A DNA stretch of 64,000 nt from Baylisascaris procyonis (Eukaryota > Nematoda > Chromadorea > Rhabditida > Ascarididae). Under the pieces are notes generated by a model. That model was not told the DNA's origin and did no database searches. It saw nothing but the letters and a program-made list of their open reading frames with translations. Each line of letters opens with the position of its first letter. Position 1 is the first letter of the stretch. The stretch spans positions 2,543,501 to 2,607,500 of the forward strand of contig JAZARR010000008.1 in assembly GCA_037389465.1 (NCBI GenBank), given 5' to 3'. Shown here piece after piece: positions 43,374 to 56,800 of the stretch. The position numbers were made by a program, and so were the translations under genes.

Positions 43374-45314
43374 CGTTTGTATTTATATTCACCACATTTA
43401 TATATAATTCGTTGAATAAATTTGTAACATTTATTAATATGTGACAAATATATCACCTCGAAGGCCTATTATTCTACACATTTTTACGAACACCTCATTA
43501 ATTTTGTTCGATTTTATATGACTGTAATCAAAGGTGGTGGTCGTTTCCTACGATGTTATATTCATAAGGACGCCACTCTAGCAATATAATAAGTCAAGCT
43601 ATCAGTATATTCGGTAATGTGATTGCAAATCTTGATTGACATGTCCCTAAAGAAAATATACACACGAAAAACACTTTTTTAGCTAAAAGTGCGATACGAT
43701 GAACAGTTTAACAATCATAAATGATAAATAAATAAGATTAGATAATATTTTCTCATAAAATATACATTTTACTTGTCGCATTTATTCTAAAAAAAATTGT
43801 TTTATGACTAGACAAGCTGCTTCTCCAACGAAGTCAATTCGACTATTGTCAACCGATGTTCAAACGACAATACCTCTTCTTTCAGATATTTTAAGCACTG
43901 AGGTGTAGATGCTTGATTCACCTGCCTGTTGGCCAGCAACCCGAGGATTCAACGGTACGAAAATAGAACGAGAAAGTATCACTTCAAGTATCGACAAGAA
44001 CTCTGCTTATAGGTAAAGGTAAGGCCATCGACATATTGGGAAGGCACACATGCATCAAATGGCTTTAGCACGATTGGCCTGAAGGTCCTCTCGTCGGTGT
44101 TTGGGTTTCATACTATCCAAAAGGATGGGTATTAAATTTCGTTAAGAGGATGGTTTGGAACATTCTAAAATAAGGAGCTCTCAAAGAAGAGGCAATAAAA
44201 AGGAGAAATTACGAATATACTATATATGAATGAACCAATCGTTCAACCAAAAAACGCTCCTCTATGCCTCGATTGCAAATCATCGAAGTCTAGCAAAACC
44301 TTTGCTGGTAAACGTTGATAAAATTTACTCCGTTACTGAAATCGTCGCTATAAGAAACCTGTCTTGGTAAAGGCAAAACAGTAAATATAAACCATAAGTG
44401 ATATAAACGAATAAATGAGAAGCCGTGCCTTTGCGAGCAATCAAAACTGATATGTTAGCGCCATACGAAGCTCATATTAGTAGTCACTAACGCGCCCTTA
44501 AATGAACTTTGCTTTGTGCACTTTATTCGATGTTTTGTGTTGTTAATATACCATGTAGGAAAACGCTAAAACTTCTTATTTTGATCGGTTATTCAAAACG
44601 TTTATTCTCATAGATGATCGACGGATTCGTAAAAAAAAGCGATCATTCATGATAACGTCTACTTCCATCGATCTGTCCCCCCGATGATACTTCCAGCCAA
44701 TAAACGATTCAGAAAGTTGGAAGTCATAAAATTGAGAGTCATAGCCCCAAAATCTGCTCTGGCCAACATATCTCGGGCTGAGTGAAATTACCTTCGTTTA
44801 TGCATGCATTTCTAACAATAATCACCTCTTGCATTATTTCTTCGGATTTTTTTCTTCTTTCCCCTCCCCCTATCAAGTTCCATTTTCTTAGTTGAATCTG
44901 CTGTAATATGTGAAGAAATGCATCAACGTCGTAGCATCGTTTGATTTTCCCTTCTATGCCAGAAGACTAAAACGCTTAGTGAGATATTAACACATTGTTG
45001 AATGCAGTCGTTTTAAGTTGTTCATTAGAAGATCAGGTAAGATGCACCACACATGCAGTAATGATTCCATTGTCCTGAGAAAATGCTGAGATCACTCGTT
45101 GATAAAACATCTCAATGCTACCTGTTCTCATATATGGAACACCTTTCGACGAACTTTATGCAAATTTCTAATGAAATTCATTGTCATATTTTAAATGTGT
45201 TATATGTTTATTGCAAAGCCTCATTTGCTGTTTGTAGGCATATGTAAATGAAATGAACGAACGATTTGCATAATTGCAACCAACTACCTCCCCTTTCCAT
45301 CTCGAAAATTAATA

Positions 45315-45449
45315 TCAAACTATGAAGAGAATGAAGCTATTCTCCCATAAACGATGGAAGGGTTCAACCATGTAATCAGCCGGAGTCAGCTTCACTTCTC
45401 TAAACAACTCCATTGGTAGGTAATTAGTATGCGAAATGGCTGAAGTCAT
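45315..45449 (-). other. Possible fragment of an ELO-like N-terminus
   Basis: A 44-residue frame from an ATG at 45449 ends at a TGA. Its last part, DYMVEPFHRLWENSFILFIV, has the look of the segment before the first membrane span in ELO proteins (aromatic/acidic stretch, then W-x-x-S and a hydrophobic run). It lies 3.3 kb upstream of the intact elongase on the same strand. No further exons were found, so it would be a relic of a duplicate or simply a chance frame. Confidence 0.2.
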
Positions 45450-47953
45450 TTTTTGGCAATTGATAAATAAAGAAATGACAGTCGCTTTATGTACATACAA
45501 CACTAAACGTGAGCATATATTCAGAAATAGCAAACAATATGAACGCCTCAACAATAAATTTGCATAGCCAAATTGAAAGGCGCCTTTTTATAGAGCCATC
45601 ATGTTATAGACAACAAACAGTGATTGGCAGACAAAGAGCGACACAATAATTCATCAGACACAGAAAATGAAGCGAAACGAAATAGTCATATATCCAAACC
45701 GAAAAATTAAACTTCAACTATATTCAGTCATTTGATATGACTGCAATTGCCGATCGAATCTAAAAAATGTCTTAAGAATTTATCCTTTGCATCTATCTGT
45801 AAATTTCTTTTCTTTTCTCATTTCCATAAAGATCCTACGAATATCCCCCTCGGCTAAGCATGAGGATTCAAGGAAGCCTCTTTTCTGATTTTTCATTATT
45901 TCATACTGCTAATCATCGGCGAATATGAAAGAAAGGAAGCGCAAGGAAGTTCAAAAAGAATGGGCTTTATTGCATACAGCTAAAATGTTTGCTCTAAAAT
46001 GGTGGGAAAAAGAAGAAACCCTTTCCTATCTTTACGGTGAAATTCAACACCGACATCGAGCGTTAGAATCGTTTTCCCTTATTTTTTCCATACTTTTCCC
46101 TTATTTTTCCCAATCGTCTCCTTTTTTCCCATACTATTCTCAATGTGATCGCGCTGGATATGCCGAAAGGTATCAGCAATCAATAACAAAGAAATCGATA
46201 ATAAACAAAGCATTTGATTAAAGGAAAGAAAATAATTTAAAAAAAAAAAACAAAACAACAGTGATAACCACCATTGTATGCATTTCATCTTGTTGCTTAA
46301 CCTTAATGTCTAGTAAGAATATCACTATTGAAATCAATGATCTCTTTAATTGAACTAGAGCATCAAGTCCTTCCCTCCATCCCCTTCCCTTCACTCCTTC
46401 ATCACCTTCGAATATTTTTAGGCCTTTTTTTTGGATCTTCTATCGCTCTTTTTATCGACTACAGGCATAGACACTTATTTACACATAAATTACGGAAAAG
46501 GAAAAACTTTCTTCGATACTTTTTTATATTTTAGAGAGCACGCTTAAGCTAGCAGGGAAATATAGTTATAAGCAGCACCCTGGCAGAATCATACACATAA
46601 TCCACTATAGTTTCTGAGAAAAAAATAGAAGATATTTGAAAAGTGCATTATGCGAGTACCGTATCTGCTTCTTGTCTGTGAATGTCTGTTTACTTGTCCG
46701 TCACTTTCAACTCAAGAACCCCTCATCTACAGACATTAAGTTTAATGAGTACAATGGGCAGGATCGGATGGTTTCTAGCAGCGAGGTTCGAGTTTATTCG
46801 TTAGTTTCAAAAGAAATTGAGACTATTTTTAAATGCTCAGAAAATTTATATGCAACCGGTTGGATATTTCTTCATACTACGTCACAAAAAGAAACAAATC
46901 CTTTGCAGCAGATTTACGTATAAAAGGATGGGACCGGATAAAATGTAAAAAATTTTGCGTTTTTTAAAATTAATTTGGACCATACGTGAGCGGATTTATA
47001 AAAACACATATCGTGCCAACATCTCTAGCGCACATCTCGAATTGTTTATTGGTTCATCCCACTTCTTTCACTTTATTATATTAAATAATTGGGAAAGAGC
47101 GCCAGATAAGCTAGCACGGTATGTGCTTTAAGTTAACGATTTGCAAATACTTTGAGCCGAAGAAAAACTTCTGAGCTATTTGTAAATTTAAAGGCGCCGC
47201 AAAAATTTGATTTGCAAACTTTATAGCGTTCTAAAATTTTTAAGCAACAGAAGAAACGATTAAACAATACATCGCAGATCAATTAGATTGTTGGTTAATA
47301 CTTGCGAAATATTTTATTCGAAAATCGATATTTTGAAGTGATTTGAATAAATATGATTTCTAGATATTTGCCGAGAAGAAAATGCTAAATTAGATAATGG
47401 AAAGAGAGCAGCAATACAATCGATAAGTGCCATATATTTGATCGTTCTGATCGGAGTTCGATCATCGCCACTTCCTTCACCTTTTTAGCTGTAATTTTTT
47501 TTCCTTTTTTTACTGATAAATGATAGTCACAATAGTGATTTCGAGTGGAAAATTCCTTCGCCGATCTCTTGGCCATACACTGGAAATCCCTTTACCATAC
47601 CAGTATGGTCATATCTGTTTCGGCGTATGGGAACGAATCAAAGCACAATGGTAAATAACTAGTAGATAAGACAAACATGGAACGATTCGGTCATTGGACG
47701 AATGAAGAGGGAAAAGGTTAGGCGGCGCGGGTCGATGAACAGATCTAGCACCTAAATGAGGAAAGTGCAAACATAAATGCATCGACTTTCTTCAATAATT
47801 CTTGTGAACTATTCAAGACGGTCAATAAAACACATAGACAATGACATTCAACTTAATGAACTAGTAAATTTTAAAAATGAGACCCGTTTCACCCATTTGA
47901 ATGATTTGTCCTTCATTCGCCAACGCTTGGATAAAGATATCAACGAGAAATCG

Positions 47954-49327
47954 TTATGGGGGTACATACGGTGGAGGCAATCTTTGATTTGTAGCCGCAC
48001 TACGTGGTCGTGGACTTGATGTGCTTGAAAGTGGTGGTGGTGGTTTATAGAGATGATTATCGTGCTGTGTTATAATCAACGGTGGTCGTTCCTCTCGTAC
48101 TAACATTGGTGTTGCTACTGTGGCTGTGTCATCTTCTTGAGGGATTTCCTCCGGAAATACTACCGGAAGTCCTTTGGAAACGTATTCCGATTGAACTGCA
48201 ATATAATTAACTGCTTTTGCGAGTGAAGAAAAGAGGCAAAAATCAAGAAGCATAGAGTACCTCAAAAACCTATAAATTGGAATAATTCGATCATTTTTTT
48301 AAGGGAATTCTGAAAATCAGGAAAGACAAGAAATAGTCGATAAAAGAAATGAGCCGTTTTTTAAAATTTTTTTAAAGTTTAATACTTTAAGATAAAAGAA
48401 ATATTTATTTATTTAATCGAAAGCATAATTGATACTGAATGATGAGGATAGAATCGCTGATCTCAACAAATCCATTAGAAAAATATTATTAAATCAACGA
48501 AATTGAATGATAAAATTACCTGTTTTCTGATGCCTGTACTTACTAATACAGCAAACAAGTATCAGAATGGCGAGTAGAAGGAGGAAAATCGATCCTAAAG
48601 CAATTGAAATCCATAGCAAAGAAGAAAACGAGGCGAACGCAGGTTGTGGTGATGTTGATATAGGACTACTTGTAATCGATGGTGCGACAGTGGTCATTTC
48701 CAAGCAAGAATCTTCAAAAAAAAAAAGACATTCAACAGGAAAGATCAAAAACGCTAAAGTAATACGTTATTTAACAGCTATAGGGAATCGCTTTTGTTTT
48801 TAACACTTTTTTTTAAATCCTGTAACTGGAAGCAGTGGTGCACTCTTGAGTAGATTTACAAAAGCTTCCACCAGATAAGTTTAAATATTATTAAACAAAT
48901 AAGGGAAATGAAGAAAAATACAAATACAACCTAGAACACAAAAAATTCAGCATAAAACAACTCAATGCGAAATAAAAAAATCTGATATTAAAAGCACTTT
49001 TCGAGGAGTATATTTCATCGTCTGAAAAAAAAAATCCATTTTGATGATCAATATTTAAATACTTTTTTGAACTCATATGTTATCGGCAATTTTCTAAATA
49101 AAAGAGTAGCGCTTAGTGCCACGATGAGATTTGACAGCACTCAGCGATTGCACGCAGTTTCGGCATGTACTGGGCGCATCTAAACCGCAAAAAGAATGTA
49201 TTGGCGGGCACAATTAACAAAACCGGTTCCAAAATCTAACCACCTGATGTCATTTTTATTTGAATCCTCTCATCAACCAATGAAATGTTGTTCCGTTAAT
49301 TCATTTCGCATAATTATGTTTAAATAA

Positions 49328-49408
<81 letters not shown>

Positions 49409-50754
49409 TTTGAGCAAATTTCGAATTAATTCCACTGATAATGCTGTCAATAAACACGAACCTCTAAGTTGAAGTTGTATGTTGCGAACATGAAATCGTG
49501 AATCCATTGCTCTGAGGAATTCGTTACGTATACGATCCCTCCGCCTTGTAAGCATCATATATTTCAACGTTTCGATTGCTTTCTTTTGACAAATTTTATG
49601 TGAAAGTGATGCATTCGACCATGAAATAATCGAACGTTCATTGTTTTTCGGCTCCACACTCCTAAACATCATGATATTCATTTATTTATTTATTTATTCT
49701 TGTTATATGCAAATGCGAATGATTTTAAGAAACCATAAGTTGCCTATGCAATAATAGCTTCCTACGATAATCGTAGGCATTTCTATGGCCTCCTGTGTTA
49801 CACATAAAAAGTGTGTTAGAGATGGGTATTTACGCCGCTAGTATTATGGGCGATTCTATGGCTAATAATAGCATCGTAACGACGTAATTCCTCCAATAAT
49901 AGAAATTCTATAGTGCATTTCTCACTTTTAACACAGCCTAAATTTCTGTTAAAATGAGCATAACAATATTAAAGACAATATAATCAAACTATCAGCAATA
50001 AATTAGAAAACAAATATAAGAATTTGAATTTAAATTATTCCATTACTTCCTGCAGTAAAATTTTTGAATCAAGCAAGGTTAACTCCCACTTAGAAGAAAA
50101 TGTTTCGTCTATATTTCAACTCAAAATTGTAGCCGAGTTAAAATTGATTAAACTAAGAATGACTAGAAATGTATAGAGAGGGAATTTGAAAAATTGATCA
50201 AAATTGTGTATGCAAAAAGGCTCTTAATTCATACTTCAATTTATAAATAAATGCAAAGATAAATGACATTGCAACAATTAATCTCGCACTGAAGAGACTT
50301 CAATATTGGATTGACTCTATTATTACGATTGTAACGATGCAATTTTTTCATATCCAAGAGTGGTGACATATTTATTTCAATATTTATAGTAAATAAGAAT
50401 AGTTATTACCGATGTAATTTGCTATTAATTTCGACTCTAATAAATGTAAAATTTGAGATTAATTTGAATATTTCGTATTTTTAAATTTTCCTGAATTATC
50501 AAATCAGCCGATCAAATGATAAAATTATTGGTTCAAAAATTGCTTTTTTGGAACAGGTTAAGATCGACGTTGAGAAATTGGAGATTTTCAAGTGCGAAAG
50601 AACAGTTAGTAATATAAAGGTCACACTCTTTACTTCCAGCAAATCGTTGATCTGTGCTTCCATTAAAATAATAAAAAAAAAAAACTTTGATTTATATAAC
50701 ATATACTTTCTTATAAAAGACTTTGATCTATATAACATATATTTTCTTATATGC

Positions 50755-50834
<80 letters not shown>

Positions 50835-53800
50835 AATAATGCTATAAAAAAGGCGCTATGATTAATTACGCTAAGAAAAGCGATTTCCTAATTGAAAGCT
50901 TTCCTTCTGAATTTCACCTTTGAAATACGCTAACCATCCACAGTATTGTTACATTATTTTCACGGCATACTCTTCGCATAATGCCCTGCGGGCATATAGC
51001 ACATAGCCACATGAGACAGGATATATGAATGAGTCATCATAATATTCGAAATTCTAGGAACAACCCCTCACCACTCTTTCCGCTTTCCAGCCTTTTCTCC
51101 TCATCCAACCTCGCCTCCTTTTCTCTTGTTCAGCAATATGAAATGTGGGTCACCGATCCCGTGTGGGAAGTTTTCACAGCTATACCTTCTTTAACACACA
51201 TGGCTGTATTATGATTTAACCTTAATTCCTTCTGACAAAGACAAAAACTTTCTGGTACCTGATGAGAATATTTTTAGGAAGGCGATCACCAAGTGAATTC
51301 GCCAATTTTGTTGCAAAAGCTAGCATCGTTCCTGGATCTTTTGTTAATTGCTCATAGCTTTTTTGAATGTCGAATATAAACATATGATTTGATGGCTGTG
51401 CTTCTTCTACTGAAACACGAAATGCTGCTGACGTCATCTGAAAAAAAAACTTTTTCACCGATTTTAATTCAGCAGCTTCATCGAAAAGAGGCGAAGGCTT
51501 CCATTTATGGTTCTTTTACTAAATATATGATAGTTACCCGAATGTTCCCGCGAGCATAAGAAAGTTCCTCGAATTTCCCACAACAAATGGAAACACATTA
51601 GCAAAGAAGTTAAAATGAATTGTTAAGTATAGTTGCTAAGAATCCCATCGAATTTGTGCTATATAAACGCAAATTTGAGTTCAAATCAATAAAAAATTCA
51701 TCGAAAAAAACGATCATAGGATGTTTGTGTAAGAAGGCGTCAACGAAGAACTTGAAAATACCATTATATTGATCCGATAAATACAGAATAATTACAAAAG
51801 CCATAATTTCTAAATGAGAAAATTATCAATAAAATTCTAAAATGAAACCTGATTAGCCGAATCTCTAGCTTCAAGTCTAAATTCGAAATCGCCTTGATTC
51901 AGTGGTATTCCACGTAAAATTTGCCGACTTCGATCAACGATTAGCCAATTTTTCTCGGCAATAATTGGATAAACAGATAGCGTAAGCGATTTCGTATCAC
52001 CATCTTCCGCATCCATAAATGTTTTTTCGGGTATTATAAGTTCGCATACTGCACCTCTATAAATATTGTATATTTTATTTTCTATTCGAATTATTTTCAT
52101 ATATTTGCATTATTTTATGAAAATATTTGCATTATATGTTATTGGAATACCAATGAAAGAAATTTTCAGTTAAAGGTTATGACAATGGATTTTATCTGAG
52201 GGTGAAAACTCATTCGCCATTAGTCTTATCCACCGATCCATATTTCGATTGGCTTATTTAGTACGATTTATTTTATAGTCATTTTGTATATCAAATAGCA
52301 TTTAAAAAGTTTAAAAAAATCCAACAATGATTTAAAAACCTTTTCTTATATTACTTCAATTTCTTTATATTCATAATATAAAAGAAAAACTCTCATAATT
52401 ATAATAATTGTTAAATGCGTTTTCTTTCATGCATCAATCTATTATAGAGAAAAAAGAATATTTCTCTTTTTTGGAAAAACATCAACAAGAATTTATTCAC
52501 CTCTTGCTTTTCTCTCCATTCCCGTCCCCCTGTCCCCATCCCCCCATCACCTTCCCCATACTTCCCCCAATCCGTCTAATTCTCGAGACTGAGAAGGGAA
52601 TGTCTAAATTGCGAAAATGCGATTCGTGTTAATGAATGACCCCTTGTGGGTGTGTACATAATTGCTAAATTGGTGTTCGGAATAATGCGGAGAGGCGAAT
52701 GTAAATCAGTGAAGCGAGTGCCATCACCAACAGAGCATTGTTCTGCCACGATTCTCGATGATCGCTGATGACAGCTAATTATTATCGTTACGGGACTCGC
52801 AAAGTGACAATGAATGTTCAATGGTGCCCTTTGACCTACAACTTAATAGTAATTATTTTAGTAATTCTCTCTCCCTCCCTCTCTCTTTCTCTCTCTCTCC
52901 CTCTCTCTCTCTCTCTGTCTGCTTTTCACTGGAAACGATCATCATACACGCGAATGCTATAATTGCATAAAAAGCATTGCCGCCATATTGAGCTTCGAGT
53001 TTTTCAGGCTATAATAACACATCTACATCAAAGAGTATAAAATGCATGCTGAAAGAACACCGCTACGATATGGCGTTTTATTATTCGACGCTTCTTTTGT
53101 GTTAAGCTTTATATTTTGTACCTTGTTACTTTCCCTATTCAGTCAAAAAAAAAGGCACACACTACAATATGGATTACTAATGAAACACTGTTTTTATTTT
53201 ATATGGTTATCTGTTTTAATAAATTATATCATGGTGACATCGTTTTTCTCACAAATTTTAATATTTTTTACATGCGCTATATAATCATCCAAATATATAT
53301 GTCCCATATAATGGCGTCATTAAATCGAAAACGCATTCTGCGCAATTTACCATTTGAATAAAACACATTAGCGCTTCAGAGTTCATTAATTCCGAGGTCG
53401 TTATGACTGTAATGTTGCATTCAATACGATTCCTTCACTATTGTGCTAATAAACCCATCAACCAACGTCCTTCATATTATATAATAATGCATATAATAGT
53501 GAAACGGTTCAATAACCAAACTGCCTATATGAGAGATTCTCATCGTAAAGAGGAGGAAATTTATGAAGCGGAATGCATAGGTATGAAATCTTTGATAAAT
53601 GATCGTATTTAAGATATTCCAATTTATGAGGTTCATAAAGAATCACATTAAAATTGATAAATTCCACCACTAAAATAATAGAAAATAAATGAGCAAAGAT
53701 ATGCTTTGATATAAATCATCTATAATACTATACAATTGATATTATAATAATACTAGATTTGCTTAGCCCTATATTATTTGACTTATTTAAAAAAAAAACA

Positions 53801-56800
53801 ACTAAGGGAATAAAAATTATTTAAGAGACATGCTAACATTTTTTAAATAATATTATTGAAAAGTTGCAGCTCTCTCTCTTCCTTTCCCCTTTCCCCCAAT
53901 TCCTTATATTACGCTTTCACGAGTTAGAACATCACCTGCTCGTTGATCTGAAGCATCAAATCTCATTTCCCTATCAACTTTCTAAAAGTATTTCCCATAT
54001 TATTCCACAAAGGGTGATTTAATGAGCGGCAACGGCAGTAAATACCTTTCCCTCTATTCGTACACCCATCATTTATCTATGGTTAATGAGGGCAAAATAG
54101 GACATAAAAGTAAAGACCGCCATTATTAGATTTGGACACTCTTTTAGCGCATTGTTCGTAATGACCATCTCTAACATCTCTAATTCCCTCAGCACAATAT
54201 AGAATGCATTCAAGCGATAGAAACTGTTTTAGGCGGCTTTAAAGCTCTCAATTTAGGCTGAACGCTTGGCAAGGTTGAAATCGTTACAAAAAATAAGTTG
54301 TTTTAACATTTACCACATTTGAACGAATATTTTCAAGGTTAGTTTTCAACTTTTTTCCTCACTGTAAATGTAAGTTATTTAATAAAACAATAAGCTTCCT
54401 CTCGAAATGTTGGCAGCTTAAACTAGAAAAATCCTCAAATGGCAAAGCCGCATCACTTACATCCCATTAAGATTCTTGAAGTGATTCCTTAATGATAATT
54501 GCAGGGGAGAGATTTGCTTGGAATAGGAGAGGGAATAAAAACATGATTCCAAATTGAGTCCTCCCTTCTAGGATGCAACATTTATATAGTCATCCAGCTT
54601 CAATGTCATGTGAAATCTCCTATCCAAGAAGGTTCAAATGAACGCGTCTACTGCTAATGTTCTATTGGCACCTCCATTTTTAAGCACTTGCCAGTTTCTG
54701 AAAATTATAATTACTTTGTAATAATACTATCAAAAGAAAGGAAAATACTTAAAGACTTTGACAAGCATAGGAAAGCAATGAATTAATTAGCTTTGTAAAA
54801 TGGTGCTATACCTTTTGCAGTGGAATGTGGGTAATGAGTTGAGTCGTACGGGTGGGTTATCGGCTCGTTTTGTTGATCGTGTGATGCGTGTCGTTGTGGT
54901 TGGTGTCGGTGATGTGCTTGCTTCTGTCTCCAACTCAGGTTCATTGGTGGCGAAAGCAGAAGAAAATTGCGATAACACACCTCCCAAAGCACCCTCATGC
55001 CGTTGCTTACGGGATAGAATTGAACCTTTTGTCAACTAAAATATAAAAACTGTCAAATATTCTAATTCAATTTCAAAAATATCAGCACTACTGCATGAGA
55101 TACAGTAATTGCAGTAATTGCATGAGATACAGTAATTGCATTCTGTTGATCTTAATAGTAATATTGAGTATATCAAAGTAGCAACAATAAATAAATATAC
55201 AACTTCATAAAGAATATGATATGAACACCTATGGAAGAACCTATAGGTATCACATCCAGCGAAGCTATAGAACGCAAAGAATAATTCAATACTTGTTTGT
55301 TAGCCGGTGGAATAATCTTCTGTTTATGATGTATCTCAATGATATTTCGTATATAAATATCAAAAAAAAAAGACCAAAGAACAACATATTGTTTGCAATC
55401 GTTTCATAAACCAACAATCTGTTTATATTCATATTTATTGTTTTCTTTTATATATTTTTTAGTCTATATATTTTGTCTACATATTTATATCTCTAATATA
55501 TACCGTTTATTTATATAAAACTTTATGAAAATGTAACATTGCATAGTATCACTTTTGGATAAATAATGCAAAATTTTCTAATCCTGGAAATATTTTGTGC
55601 TCAACAAACGTTCTGAATGAACTCATTAGAATAATTTTTTAAATGCTTGACGCAGATGTTTCGTTTGCAAATAGATGCTGCAACCGACGTGTAACGATTT
55701 ATAAACATCGAATTGTATAATGAAATATTTTGGATATGAAGAGTTGTAAGAATCGCTTTGATGCTTCGAATCCGATTTTTATCCTTTATGCAAACCTCAA
55801 ACAATGTTAACTATTTCTGACAAATAGAGGTCAACCGCACGTTATGTTCACAAAAGGTTTTAAGCTATAAGAGGATTTAAGAAACGCCAAATGCTTCTTT
55901 CTCTCTCTCTCTCTCTCATCACATTCCCTCGCAATATGCAAATTGCGCGCTTCTGTTGAGGCAATTGCGTGCAAATTGATGCAGGTTTATAACACATCTG
56001 CACGATAAAACATCTGCGCACTAAATTCATGCAAATTTAAACCGATATAACACAAAATTGCATCAGAAATGCTGAAAAAGTTTTTTTTTTCATTTCGAAG
56101 CATCGCAATTAAAAATTCTTTGTTTTTTTCTTCTTAAATCTTTTGGTTCCTTCGAATTTCTCCTATTCAATCATCGTTTTCCCCTCACTACTTCCTCTCC
56201 TGCCCTTTAGAGATACTAAAAGCACCAACGGAAACGACAAGTTGTTTTTTAGCTCTCCATGCATAGAACAACAACATTTTCGCAAACAGAAAAAAAGGTA
56301 AAATAATTAAACTAGCTACTCAGTTTGCAACGAATTTCACAAAAATTTACGTACCTTCCATCCGACGAGTTTCCACGGTAAACCTGTATCGTCATCCATT
56401 AGGCTCAACACTTTCTCCAATATTTCGGTGGCGTCATCATCCAGATCGCTACAGGCAACCTTCCAGAGCAAAGTCGCGTCTTCGGGATTTGGCTCATGCT
56501 CCATTCCACTTTCAAGCACCTCCGAACGTCGAATTTCCTCTTTATATTGATTGGTATAGACCCGCATTAAAGAACTAAAAAATTTTGATCAAAATTCATC
56601 GCAAAATATTAAATCCACTTCCAATTGTGGTCTGAATTTTGGTCTCGATTCACTGTTATGAAACTAAACAACTTTTTAATTCAAATTCTGAAGATGTCTT
56701 AACCAAATTTTTCCACCTGTTTCAACGCGCTGTCAGTTAATTAACGATCAGCGATCAAATCAGGCAAAAACTTATCGATCAAAGAGCATCAATTTGATGT

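Noticed and set aside
43800..44900. Suspected decayed retroelement
   Set aside because: I found no reverse-transcriptase or other diagnostic motif in any frame.
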